DNA from: Gammaproteobacteria bacterium UBA3067 | GTDB lineage: Bacteria; Pseudomonadota; Gammaproteobacteria; Pseudomonadales; UBA3067 | Length of the DNA stretch: 5,655 nt | Assembly (NCBI GenBank): GCA_002366835.1 | Contig: DFBZ01000058.1 | Coordinates: 1 to 5,655 of the forward strand | Direction of reading: 5' to 3' | Shown here: in pieces, positions 1 to 5,655 of the stretch | Position numbering within the stretch: position 1 is the stretch's first letter | Layout: the number at the start of each line of letters is the position of its first letter | Notes under the pieces: model-generated | Database searches by the model: none | What the model saw: the letters and a program-made list of their open reading frames with translations, nothing else | Told to the model about the DNA's origin: nothing | Made by a program: the position numbers and the translations under genes

Positions 1-2
1 AC

Positions 3-98
3 CTGGGTTCTTATGAGTCGAAGCATTTTCTTTTGTTGCTGCCAGGCTACCGGGCTAACTTTGATTTTATTCCTCGCAGTAAAACCAAAAAGTTGTAA
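3..98 (+). CDS. C-terminal end of an unidentified protein (partial, 5' end outside window)
   Basis: An open frame enters from the left edge and ends at TAA 96-98, giving about 31 residues with a hydrophobic LLLLPGY stretch and a basic tail ending SKTKKL. The composition looks like a genuine protein end. The competing frame 1, open to 111, reads as a cysteine-rich and less protein-like string. The stop lies only 9 nt from the roxA stop on the other strand, so the two genes would be tightly convergent, and I see no convincing terminator hairpin between them. The family cannot be recognised from so short a piece. The call rests on frame plausibility only. Confidence 0.45.
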   Translation: MGSYESKHFLLLLPGYRANFDFIPRSKTKKL

Positions 99-107
99 AG
101 ACGGGCG

Positions 108-1289
108 CTAAAGTTCTAAATCGAAGTAGAGATAACCAGAACAATATAGCTGATTTAGCCAGCTTATGATTTCTTTGTTATGCAATAGAGGGCGAAGGCT
201 GCTTGGTTTGAGAATAAGTTCATCACAAAGGGTGGATACTAGTTCAGGGCAGTCGGGGTGGGAATATTGGCTGCCATTTATATATAAGGCAATCGTGTTA
301 TCTTCGTTTTCAGTAAAAATAAATCGACTGGCCTCATCCCTATAAAGTGGCTCGTCGTTATCCAGAAAGGATAAAAAAGCATCATCGCTGAGCGGGTCAT
401 TTTCGGCGGGATTATAATCGCTGTATTTAGGCTCGCTAATCATTCGCGCCAACCACTCCGAAAGAACCTCCGGTTTATCCAGTTCCTCGATAAGCATTTG
501 TTTAAATTGCTGTATAGCGCTCCTATCTAAAACACCACTGTGCCCTTGGGCTGTTAAGGAAGGGTCAGCATAGCGTTTTGATGAGAGGTCTCTTTCTAGT
601 ACGTTATCGCAAAAATATTCTGCCACCTGCGAGGTGCTGGGTGAGGTAAAGCCCAGTGAATAGGTAATGCAGGAATCAATGGCAACACCAAAGTGGGCGA
701 TTCTTGGTGGAAGATAGAGCATGTCGCCGGGCTCAAGTATCCATTCTTCTTGTGTGTCGAAATTTTTTAGTAGGCGTAAATCAGGGTGTTCTTGTAGGGA
801 GCTGCGTTCATCACAAAGTTGGCCAACTTTCCAGTGTCGTTTTCCGTGGCCTTGAATAAGAAATACATCGTAATTATCAAAGTGGGGGCCAACACTGCCG
901 CCGAGTGCTGCATAGGAGGCCATCACATCATCTATGCGCCACTTGGGAAGAAAATCGAACTGTGAGATAAGTGGCGTAAATTGCGGCAGGTAGAAGTTTA
1001 TGGCTTGTACCAATAAGGTCCACTCGTTTTCTGGTAGGGAATGATAGGTTTCATCATTAAAGGGGCCGTGTTTGAGTTGCCACTGGCTTTGTTTGCCTTT
1101 TTCAGCTCCGATCAAAATGCGTGATTCAATCTCGTTTTCCAATGAAAGCCCAGCCAACTCATCTGGGCTAGACAAGCCTTGTGCGTCGGGTATTGCCTGA
1201 CGAACCAGTAAGGGTTTCTTTTGCCAGTATTCATCGAGGAATTGTTGGCGGCTTAGGCCACCGAGTAGGCTCAGGGTTTCATTTTTCAT
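108..1289 (-). CDS. roxA: Ribosomal oxygenase RoxA/YcfD: 50S ribosomal protein L16 arginine hydroxylase (JmjC/cupin)
   Basis: This encodes a cytoplasmic 2-oxoglutarate- and Fe(II)-dependent oxygenase. The E. coli member hydroxylates an arginine of ribosomal protein L16. The product is 393 aa, slightly longer than E. coli YcfD (about 373 aa). The JmjC/cupin core is visible. GPHFD at 134-138 supplies the first two metal ligands of the HxD...H triad (H136, D138), followed by YDVFLIQGHGKRHWKVG. EPGDMLYLPP at 187-195 leads to the third ligand, H199. N-terminal family motifs YWQKKPLLVR (21-30), SPDELAGL (41-48) and WRIDDVM (117-123) match YcfD. The C-terminal part (about 230-393) corresponds to the dimerisation and winged-helix region of the family. 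The ATG at 1289 lies 6 nt after the purB stop and has no Shine-Dalgarno sequence, so translation is probably coupled to purB. No catalytic residue appears to be missing. Confidence 0.93.
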   Translation of the reverse strand: MKNETLSLLGGLSRQQFLDEYWQKKPLLVRQAIPDAQGLSSPDELAGLSLENEIESRILIGAEKGKQSQWQLKHGPFNDETYHSLPENEWTLLVQAINFYLPQFTPLISQFDFLPKWRIDDVMASYAALGGSVGPHFDNYDVFLIQGHGKRHWKVGQLCDERSSLQEHPDLRLLKNFDTQEEWILEPGDMLYLPPRIAHFGVAIDSCITYSLGFTSPSTSQVAEYFCDNVLERDLSSKRYADPSLTAQGHSGVLDRSAIQQFKQMLIEELDKPEVLSEWLARMISEPKYSDYNPAENDPLSDDAFLSFLDNDEPLYRDEASRFIFTENEDNTIALYINGSQYSHPDCPELVSTLCDELILKPSSLRPLLHNKEIISWLNQLYCSGYLYFDLEL

Positions 1290-1295
1290 AACGAT

Positions 1296-2663
1296 TTATA
1301 TTTTTTTCGCTTGTTGCGTGGCATTGCCAATATAATTTGCGGGAGTGAGGGCTTTTAAGCCATCTTTTGCGTCTTCAGGCATTTCAAGGGTATCGATAAA
1401 TGCGCGGATGGTATCGCTATTAATATCCTTGCCGCGCGTTAATTCCTTTAATTTTTCATAAGGCTTTGGAATGCCGTAACGACGCATAACCGTCTGAATA
1501 GGTTCGGCAAGCACTTCCCAGGCATTGTCCAGGTCTTCATCTAAACGCCGTGCATTTAATTCGAGTTTGCTGATGCCTTTTAATGTGGCCTGGTAGGCAA
1601 TGACACTGTGTGCAAAACCAGTGCCGAGGTTTCGCAATACGGTGGAATCAGTAAGGTCGCGCTGCCAGCGGGAAATAGGCAGTTTATTCGCAAGGTGATC
1701 CATGATTGCATTGGCGATGCCGAGGTTGCCTTCAGAGTTTTCAAAATCGATGGGGTTCACTTTATGCGGCATGGTGGAAGAGCCGATTTCACCGGCGATG
1801 GTTTTTTGCTTGAAATAACCAAGGGAAATATAGGCCCAAACATCACGATCAAAATCAATTAAAATAGTATTGAACCGGCTGAAGGCATGAAATAACTCTG
1901 CAATATAATCATGGGGTTCAATTTGTGTGGTATAGGGGTTCCAGCTTAAACCTAGGCTTTCTACGAAACTTTGCGCGAAGGCTTCCCAATCTACATTGGG
2001 GTAGGCAGATAAGTGGGCGTTATAGTTGCCCACGGCACCGTTGATTTTGCCTAATAGAGAAACGCTTTCTATTTGCTGAATTTGCCGTTCCAGGCGTGCA
2101 GCAACATTGGCCATTTCTTTACCCAGTGACGTTGGGGATGCAGTTTGGCCGTGGGTGCGTGATAACATGGCTTGATCAGCGTATTGATGTGCGAGGCTTT
2201 TTATGGCGTTTGTTACTTCCTGGCAATAAGGAAGGATAACTTTATCTAGTCCAGCTTTAAGCATTAAGCCGTGAGACAGGTTGTTGATGTCTTCAGAGGT
2301 GCAAGCAAAATGAATGTATTCAGATACTGCGTCTAATTCTGCATGGTCAGCGATTTTTTCTTTGATGAAATATTCAACCGCTTTTACATCGTGATTAGTG
2401 GTCGCTTCAATTTCTTTTACACGCGCGGCATCGGCGGTAGAAAAGCCATCGGCAATTTTATTTAAAACATCATTGGCAGAATCGCTAAAGGGCGCGACTT
2501 CTTTTATTTCTTTGTGGTCAGCGAGCTTTTGTAACCAGCGGACTTCAACGGTAACACGGGCTTTAATTAATCCAAACTCGCTAAAAATATCGCGCAATGC
2601 TTTTGTTTTTGAACCATAACGGCCATCGACGGGGGAAATAGCGGTGAGTGATGAAAGTTCCAT
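1296..2663 (-). CDS. purB: Adenylosuccinate lyase
   Basis: PurB is a cytoplasmic homotetramer acting twice in purine synthesis: it removes fumarate from SAICAR to give AICAR, and from adenylosuccinate to give AMP. The product is 455 aa, essentially the length of the E. coli enzyme (456 aa), and belongs to the fumarase/aspartase superfamily. Visible signatures are SPVDGRYGSKT near the N-terminus, TTNHDVKAVEYF (88-99), TSEDINNL (122-129), RTHGQTASPT (169-178, with catalytic H171), and the superfamily signature GSSTMPHKVNP (294-304) on the flexible loop carrying the catalytic serine. The ATG at 2663 is supported by AGGAG on the minus strand (2669-2673) with a 5-nt spacer. It lies 37 nt after trhO and 6 nt before roxA, so the three are probably co-transcribed. 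The gene looks intact. Confidence 0.97.
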   Translation of the reverse strand: MELSSLTAISPVDGRYGSKTKALRDIFSEFGLIKARVTVEVRWLQKLADHKEIKEVAPFSDSANDVLNKIADGFSTADAARVKEIEATTNHDVKAVEYFIKEKIADHAELDAVSEYIHFACTSEDINNLSHGLMLKAGLDKVILPYCQEVTNAIKSLAHQYADQAMLSRTHGQTASPTSLGKEMANVAARLERQIQQIESVSLLGKINGAVGNYNAHLSAYPNVDWEAFAQSFVESLGLSWNPYTTQIEPHDYIAELFHAFSRFNTILIDFDRDVWAYISLGYFKQKTIAGEIGSSTMPHKVNPIDFENSEGNLGIANAIMDHLANKLPISRWQRDLTDSTVLRNLGTGFAHSVIAYQATLKGISKLELNARRLDEDLDNAWEVLAEPIQTVMRRYGIPKPYEKLKELTRGKDINSDTIRAFIDTLEMPEDAKDGLKALTPANYIGNATQQAKKI

Positions 2664-2700
2664 GGAGACTCCTGAAATTAAAATTGGTCTAAAAAAGGTG

Positions 2701-3693
2701 CTATACGCTTTTTCGAGAAATATTTCTTTGTTCGGTTTTATGTTCCCGCTTTAGTTCGCGACGTTGCTCCATGCTTAAATTTGCGGAAGCACCGATGTGT
2801 TTTTCTCCGCGTTGTTTAGCAAGTTGAATTTGAAGCTCGCGTGCGGCAAAACGTTCACGTTGGTTTTCATTATATTCGTCAATACAATGATGGCAGCTAA
2901 CACCCGCTACGTAATGTTCGTTCTGTTTGTCTTCTTCGGTTATGGGGCGGCGGCAGGCATGGCATTGGTCGTATTGTCCGCGTTCCAATTTATGATTAAC
3001 GGCAACGCGGTTATCAAATACAAAGCATTCGCCTTGCCAGAGTGATTCTTCTTCGGGGACTTCTTCAAGGTATTTTAGGATGCCACCCTCAAGGTGAAAT
3101 ACCTCGTCGAAACCCTGTTCCTTAAGATAGGCGGTGGATTTTTCACAACGAATGCCACCGGTACAAAACATAGCGACTTTTTTGTGTTGTTTTGGGTTAA
3201 GGTTTTCAGCCACGTAAGAAGGGAATTCCCTAAACGAATTGGTTTCTGGGTTTACAGCACCTTTAAAGGTGCCTATTCCCACTTCGTAGTCATTTCGGGT
3301 GTCCACCAGTAATACATCAGGGTCGGAGATAAGGGTATTCCACTGCTCTGGTTGTACGTAGGTGCCGACGGTTTGATTGGGGTCTATACCTTCGACCCCC
3401 ATGGTAACGATTTCTTTCTTTAGTTTTACCTTGGTGCGGTAAAACGGCGCTTCGGCATGGAAGGACTCTTTATGGCTCAAGTTACTGAGGCGTTCATCTG
3501 ACTTGAGCCAGCCTAACAAATGGTCGATGGCTTGGCGTGACCCAGCAACTGTGCCATTAATGCCCTCGCGAGCAAGGAGCAGGGTGCCAACAATTTCATG
3601 ATCGAGCATGACTTTGAGTAATGGCTGGCGGAGGTTTTCGAAATCTTCAAGGCGCACGAAACGGTATAGCGCGCAAACAACTACTTGGGACAT
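2701..3693 (-). CDS. trhO: tRNA uridine(34) hydroxylase TrhO (YceA), rhodanese-family
   Basis: TrhO carries out the oxygen-dependent route to 5-hydroxyuridine at tRNA position 34, the first step towards cmo5U/mo5U wobble bases. From the chosen start the product is 330 aa (E. coli YceA is about 350). An N-terminal alpha/beta domain (about 1-100) contains LLLAREGINGTVAGS (38-52). A rhodanese domain (about 120-215) has DTRNDYEVGIGTFKGAVNP and the active-site loop CTGGIRCEK (177-185, C177 catalytic). A C-terminal CxxC...CxxC set (C244, C247, C267, C270) may bind zinc, followed by a basic, charged tail. An in-frame ATG at 3738 would add 15 residues, but the family N-terminus begins at MSQVVVCALYRF. 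AGGA sits 8 nt before 3693, and the upstream -10 box (3753-3758) would start transcription almost on top of 3738. First gene of the trhO-purB-roxA cluster. Confidence 0.93.
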   Translation of the reverse strand: MSQVVVCALYRFVRLEDFENLRQPLLKVMLDHEIVGTLLLAREGINGTVAGSRQAIDHLLGWLKSDERLSNLSHKESFHAEAPFYRTKVKLKKEIVTMGVEGIDPNQTVGTYVQPEQWNTLISDPDVLLVDTRNDYEVGIGTFKGAVNPETNSFREFPSYVAENLNPKQHKKVAMFCTGGIRCEKSTAYLKEQGFDEVFHLEGGILKYLEEVPEEESLWQGECFVFDNRVAVNHKLERGQYDQCHACRRPITEEDKQNEHYVAGVSCHHCIDEYNENQRERFAARELQIQLAKQRGEKHIGASANLSMEQRRELKREHKTEQRNISRKSV

Positions 3694-3701
3694 GGTATGT
3701 T

Positions 3702-3705
3702 TCCT
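3702..3705 (-). promoter_or_regulatory. Shine-Dalgarno sequence deciding the trhO start
   Basis: On the minus strand AGGA is followed by an 8-nt spacer and the ATG at 3693. The more upstream in-frame ATG (3738) is preceded by the T-rich end of a promoter region and has no such element, so 3693 is the better start. Confidence 0.7.
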
Positions 3706-3752
3706 ATCAATGCTGCATGGAGCGTAAATCCAGTGCATGAATAAAAGCGCGC

Positions 3753-3782
3753 ATTATAACGCAACAAGGGTGGTCTTAGTAA
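3753..3782 (-). promoter_or_regulatory. Putative sigma70 promoter for trhO-purB-roxA
   Basis: The minus strand has a perfect -10 hexamer TATAAT (3753-3758) and, 18 nt upstream, TTACTA (3777-3782), which matches three of six -35 positions. Transcription would begin near 3745, about 50 nt before the preferred trhO start. The -35 is weak, so this is a prediction from pattern only. Confidence 0.5.
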
Positions 3783-3841
3783 GCGCCAGTGAGACGGCGG
3801 TTGTAGGCTGTTCTGTGGAGTGTTTAGTGGAGGTGTTCATA

Positions 3842-3886
3842 GGCAGGCAGGGGTGGGAATAGAACCTAGGCGGGCTGTGGGGTGGG
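3842..3886 (+). other. G-rich tract in the divergent intergenic region
   Basis: The plus strand holds G runs at 3850-3853, 3855-3857, 3872-3874, 3879-3882 and 3884-3886, plus shorter GG pairs at 3842-3847. The strong strand asymmetry ends five bases before a -10-like box. A G-quadruplex is conceivable, but one loop would be 14 nt, so the tract falls outside the classic four-run, short-loop pattern. No coding sequence or recognisable RNA was seen here. Confidence 0.4.
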
Positions 3887-3896
3887 CAGTTATAAT
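3867..3896 (+). promoter_or_regulatory. Putative promoter of the exported-protein/lipase module
   Basis: A perfect TATAAT lies at 3891-3896, 66 nt before the first small gene. The best -35 at an 18-nt spacing is TAGGCG (3867-3872), matching three of six positions and lying inside the G-rich tract. The -35 is poor, so an activator or another sigma factor may be needed if the site is real. Confidence 0.35.
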
Positions 3897-3962
3897 CATC
3901 AGATTTTCTGGGGTAACTATTGTTGCGACCTCGTCAAATCTATGTCGAAAAAAGCCTAATAA

Positions 3963-4460
3963 ATGAAAAAATTGAACATCATAAAAATACTAGTCACTAG
4001 CTTCCTGCTAATCATTACCGGAACGGGGTACGCGATGTCACGCTTTAATTTATGTTTATTTTCAGAAGTGGAAGGGGTTGTTCTTGATCATGGCAAGCCA
4101 GTGGTTGGAGCAGAGCTGGAGCGTATTTGGGAATTAGGCTACGACGAGTCAACGGGCTCTGATAAGGCGACTACGGATGAAAAAGGTTATTTTCGCTTTC
4201 CAAAGGTGACTAGATTCTATATTTTGCCTGGCATTTTACCATTTATGCAGCCGGTTATAGCTCAGACGATAAATATACATTCTGAAGGAAAAAAAGTTGA
4301 GGCTTGGATGACAAGTAAATGGGATTATAAGGAAGACTCTGAGCTGGGAAAGAATATACACATTATATGTCACCTCGATAGAACGCCTGATTTTACAGGT
4401 GTTCCGGGAAAGCCACATGGTGCTGTTTTTGGCGTGTGCGAGTTTGTCGATAAAATATAA
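3963..4460 (+). CDS. Exported DUF6795-like protein, copy 1 (possible periplasmic immunity protein)
   Basis: A 165-aa protein with a Sec signal peptide: MKK, a hydrophobic core (about 9-19) and a cleavage site GYA/M after A24. No lipobox is present, so it should be a soluble periplasmic protein of about 141 aa. The mature part begins with SRFNLCLFSEVEG. It then shows a beta-sandwich pattern typical of carboxypeptidase-regulatory-like domains: GVVLDHGKPVVGAELER (38-54), then TTDEKGYFRFPKV (70-82). FYILPGILPFMQP (85-97) follows, and the protein ends with CEFVDKI. C31, C136 and C159 are shared with copy 2. From memory this resembles Pfam DUF6795, which has no firm function; no search was made. 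The start has no good Shine-Dalgarno, but the signal peptide is conserved in both copies. Its position before a lipase gene suggests a protective or accessory role for that lipase. Confidence 0.8.
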   Translation: MKKLNIIKILVTSFLLIITGTGYAMSRFNLCLFSEVEGVVLDHGKPVVGAELERIWELGYDESTGSDKATTDEKGYFRFPKVTRFYILPGILPFMQPVIAQTINIHSEGKKVEAWMTSKWDYKEDSELGKNIHIICHLDRTPDFTGVPGKPHGAVFGVCEFVDKI

Positions 4461-4494
4461 GTCAAATGTTATCCGTTTGATGTAACTAATCCAG

Positions 4495-4523
4495 CGAACA
4501 ATGCCAGTATTGACTGGTATAAT
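4495..4523 (+). promoter_or_regulatory. Putative extended -10 promoter before copy 2
   Basis: TGGTATAAT (4515-4523) is a perfect -10 with the TGn extension, 33 nt before the copy 2 ATG. At a 17-nt spacing CGAACA (4495-4500) keeps the last three bases of the -35 consensus. An extended -10 tolerates a weak -35, so copy 2 and the lipase may be transcribed separately from copy 1. Confidence 0.45.
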
Positions 4524-4556
4524 CTTGCAGCATCTATGTAAAAGAAAACCTAAAAA

Positions 4557-5054
4557 ATGAAAAAATCGATAACTGCTAAAATATTAATCACGGGTTTCCT
4601 GCTAATTATTTCCGGAATGGGGTATGCGATGTCACGTTTTAATTTATGTTTATTCTCAGAAGTAGAAGGGATCGTGCTGGATCATGGTAAACCTGTGGTC
4701 GGGGCAGAGCTAGAGCGCATTTGGGACTTAGGCTACGATGAGTCTAGAGGGACTGATAGGACGACAACGGACGAAAAAGGTTATTTTCGTTTCCCTAAAG
4801 TGTCGAAGTTTTATATCTTGCCTGGCCTTTTACCTTTCATGCAGCCAGATGTGGGGCAGGATATTTTTATACACTATCGAGGAAAGAAAGTTAAAGCGTG
4901 GCGTACAACCAAGAGTGATTATAAAGTGAACTCGGAATTAGGTAAACCGATCCGATTAATTTGCCGTATAGAGAATGAGCCCATTTACACTGATATCCCA
5001 AATAGATTTGATCATGCAGTTTTTGGTGTCTGTGAATTTGTTGATAATATTTAG
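4557..5054 (+). CDS. Exported DUF6795-like protein, copy 2 (possible periplasmic immunity protein)
   Basis: A paralogue of the preceding gene, the same length (165 aa) and alignable without gaps. It has the same Sec signal layout (MKK, hydrophobic 9-19, cleavage after GYA at 24), the same mature start MSRFNLCLFSEVEG, and all three cysteines (31, 136, 159). Residues 25-97 differ from copy 1 at only about 9 of 73 sites, while 98-165 differ at about 31 of 68. Changed positions include 98-108 (DVGQDIFIHYR here) and 137-153. The end AVFGVCEFVD is again conserved. The stop is 26 nt before the lipase start, making this the closer partner of the lipase. Immunity to the lipase is the leading guess; a lipase chaperone or inhibitor, or a function unrelated to the lipase, remains possible. 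Confidence 0.8.
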   Translation: MKKSITAKILITGFLLIISGMGYAMSRFNLCLFSEVEGIVLDHGKPVVGAELERIWDLGYDESRGTDRTTTDEKGYFRFPKVSKFYILPGLLPFMQPDVGQDIFIHYRGKKVKAWRTTKSDYKVNSELGKPIRLICRIENEPIYTDIPNRFDHAVFGVCEFVDNI

Positions 5055-5080
5055 CGTATCAAATATCACGAGAAGTTATT

Positions 5081-5655
5081 ATGTCATCATTAAGTCTTTC
5101 CCCAGAACTAGCTGCCAAAATATCAAGAACAGTATATGCGGTCAGAGAGTTTTCTGATATTGAGACTGCGCTTGAGCGAAGAAAGGATCTGGGGCTAAGA
5201 GGCACATTTGCACCCGCTGCGGGGGAAATTAGCTCTGTTCATCGAGTAACAGGTAAATCAGGCATATCTCGAATCAGCACAACAAGCGGTTTCGGCGTCG
5301 TCGCAAGCGGTGTTAGCCAGTATCAAGGTGATGTATTGATAGCACTGCGGGGGACAAGAATACCCTTTGACTGGCTAACAGACATAAATACCGGCAAACA
5401 ATCTTCCACCTGCGGCTGGCCTGTTCATGCTGGTTTTAACAATGCTTTTAAGTCACTAAAACCGCAAATTGATGATTACATAAAAAAGGCCGGATTTATC
5501 TCCACTGTTCATTGTGTAGGCCATAGCTTGGGAGGCGCTTTGGCTACTTTAACGGCGGAATATATGGCCAGCCTGGGCTTGCATGTAAAGCTCTATACGC
5601 TAGGTTGCCCCAGGGTAGGCTACCAGGATTTTAGTGGGGCGCTTGCCGATAAAGT
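5081..5655 (+). CDS. Class 3 lipase (alpha/beta hydrolase), partial, 3' end outside window; candidate antibacterial effector
   Basis: The ATG at 5081 is preceded by a purine-rich GAGAAG (5070-5075). The frame stays open for 191 codons to the edge. The protein has no signal peptide (start MSSLSLSPELAAKIS). Lipase_3 hallmarks are in order: DVLIALRGT (84-92, the oxyanion-hole strand), PFDWLTDINTG (95-105), VHAGFNNAF (115-123), the nucleophile elbow VGHSLGGALATL (146-157, Ser149) and LYTLGCPRVG (171-180). The catalytic Asp and His should follow beyond the window, so completeness cannot be judged. The family hydrolyses ester bonds of glycerolipids. Several type VI secretion phospholipase effectors, such as V. 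cholerae TseL, are recalled to carry this kind of domain. The missing Sec signal beside two exported partners fits such an effector. An ordinary intracellular or otherwise secreted lipase is the alternative. Confidence 0.88.
   Translation, partial: MSSLSLSPELAAKISRTVYAVREFSDIETALERRKDLGLRGTFAPAAGEISSVHRVTGKSGISRISTTSGFGVVASGVSQYQGDVLIALRGTRIPFDWLTDINTGKQSSTCGWPVHAGFNNAFKSLKPQIDDYIKKAGFISTVHCVGHSLGGALATLTAEYMASLGLHVKLYTLGCPRVGYQDFSGALADK

Larger units (their letters stand above)
3938..5054 (+). repeat. Tandem gene duplication, period 594 nt
   Basis: Copy 1 (3938-4460) and copy 2 (4532-5054) align without gaps over 523 nt. This includes 25 nt before each ATG that share ATCTATGT and CCTAA (20 of 25 bases the same). 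By hand count the proteins are identical at about 117 of 165 positions. Many third-codon-position differences in the conserved half show that the duplication is not recent. The 71 nt between the units are not repeated. Confidence 0.9.

Noticed and set aside
1608..1862. Plus-strand open frame of 84 codons inside purB
   Set aside because: It lies wholly opposite a strongly conserved gene and has no recognisable motif. It is best explained as an antisense shadow.
2398..2619. Plus-strand open frame inside the 5' part of purB
   Set aside because: It is antisense to conserved PurB sequence with no independent support.
2691..2713. Hairpin AAAAAG/CTTTTT with T-run between trhO and purB, considered as a terminator
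   Set aside because: The stem is only six mostly A/T pairs with a 10-nt loop and overlaps the trhO stop codon. It is too weak to call, and the genes look co-transcribed.
2797..3312. Two plus-strand open frames inside trhO, one with hydrophobic stretches
   Set aside because: Both are antisense to conserved TrhO domains. The hydrophobic look follows from the complement of charged codons.
3694..3738. Longer trhO start at 3738
   Set aside because: The extra 15 residues do not fit the family N-terminus, lack a Shine-Dalgarno, and would begin almost at the predicted transcription start.
4236..4418. Minus-strand open frame inside the first small gene
   Set aside because: It is opposite a gene whose protein is conserved in a paralogue and has no motif.
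4461..4480. TCAAA...TTTGA inverted repeat after copy 1
   Set aside because: A five-pair A/T-rich stem with a long loop and no following T-run does not support a terminator or operator.
4975..5157. Plus-strand frame bridging the end of copy 2 and the start of the lipase
   Set aside because: It overlaps two well-supported genes in another frame and looks like random composition.

Overview
The window looks like chromosomal DNA from a gammaproteobacterium, probably a free-living or marine type. The RoxA, PurB and TrhO homologues all match gammaproteobacterial family lengths and motifs, and purB with roxA is a familiar gammaproteobacterial neighbourhood. The species cannot be fixed from the sequence alone.

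Positions 1-3780 are a housekeeping block. A minus-strand cluster is read trhO, then purB, then roxA. It appears to start from a promoter near 3753-3782 and has intergenic gaps of 37 and 6 nt. TrhO hydroxylates uridine 34 of certain tRNAs, PurB is adenylosuccinate lyase of purine synthesis, and RoxA is a 2-oxoglutarate/Fe(II) oxygenase that hydroxylates ribosomal protein L16. Two oxygen-dependent modifiers of the translation machinery therefore flank a purine gene. The last codons of an unidentified plus-strand gene (ending at 98) converge on roxA.

Positions 3780-3962 are a divergent intergenic region with a G-rich plus strand and a -10-like box on each strand.

Positions 3963-5655 are an accessory-looking module on the plus strand. 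It holds two tandem paralogues of a small exported protein (165 aa each, about 70% identical, recalled as DUF6795-like with a carboxypeptidase-regulatory-like beta-sandwich pattern), then a class 3 lipase gene 26 nt downstream that runs off the window. The lipase has GHSLGG and no signal peptide, while both small proteins have clear Sec signals. The first half of the mature small proteins is nearly identical between copies, and most change lies in the second half. This arrangement suggests an antibacterial lipase effector (type VI secretion-like) with duplicated periplasmic immunity proteins. That reading is an inference from layout, because no secretion gene lies in the window.
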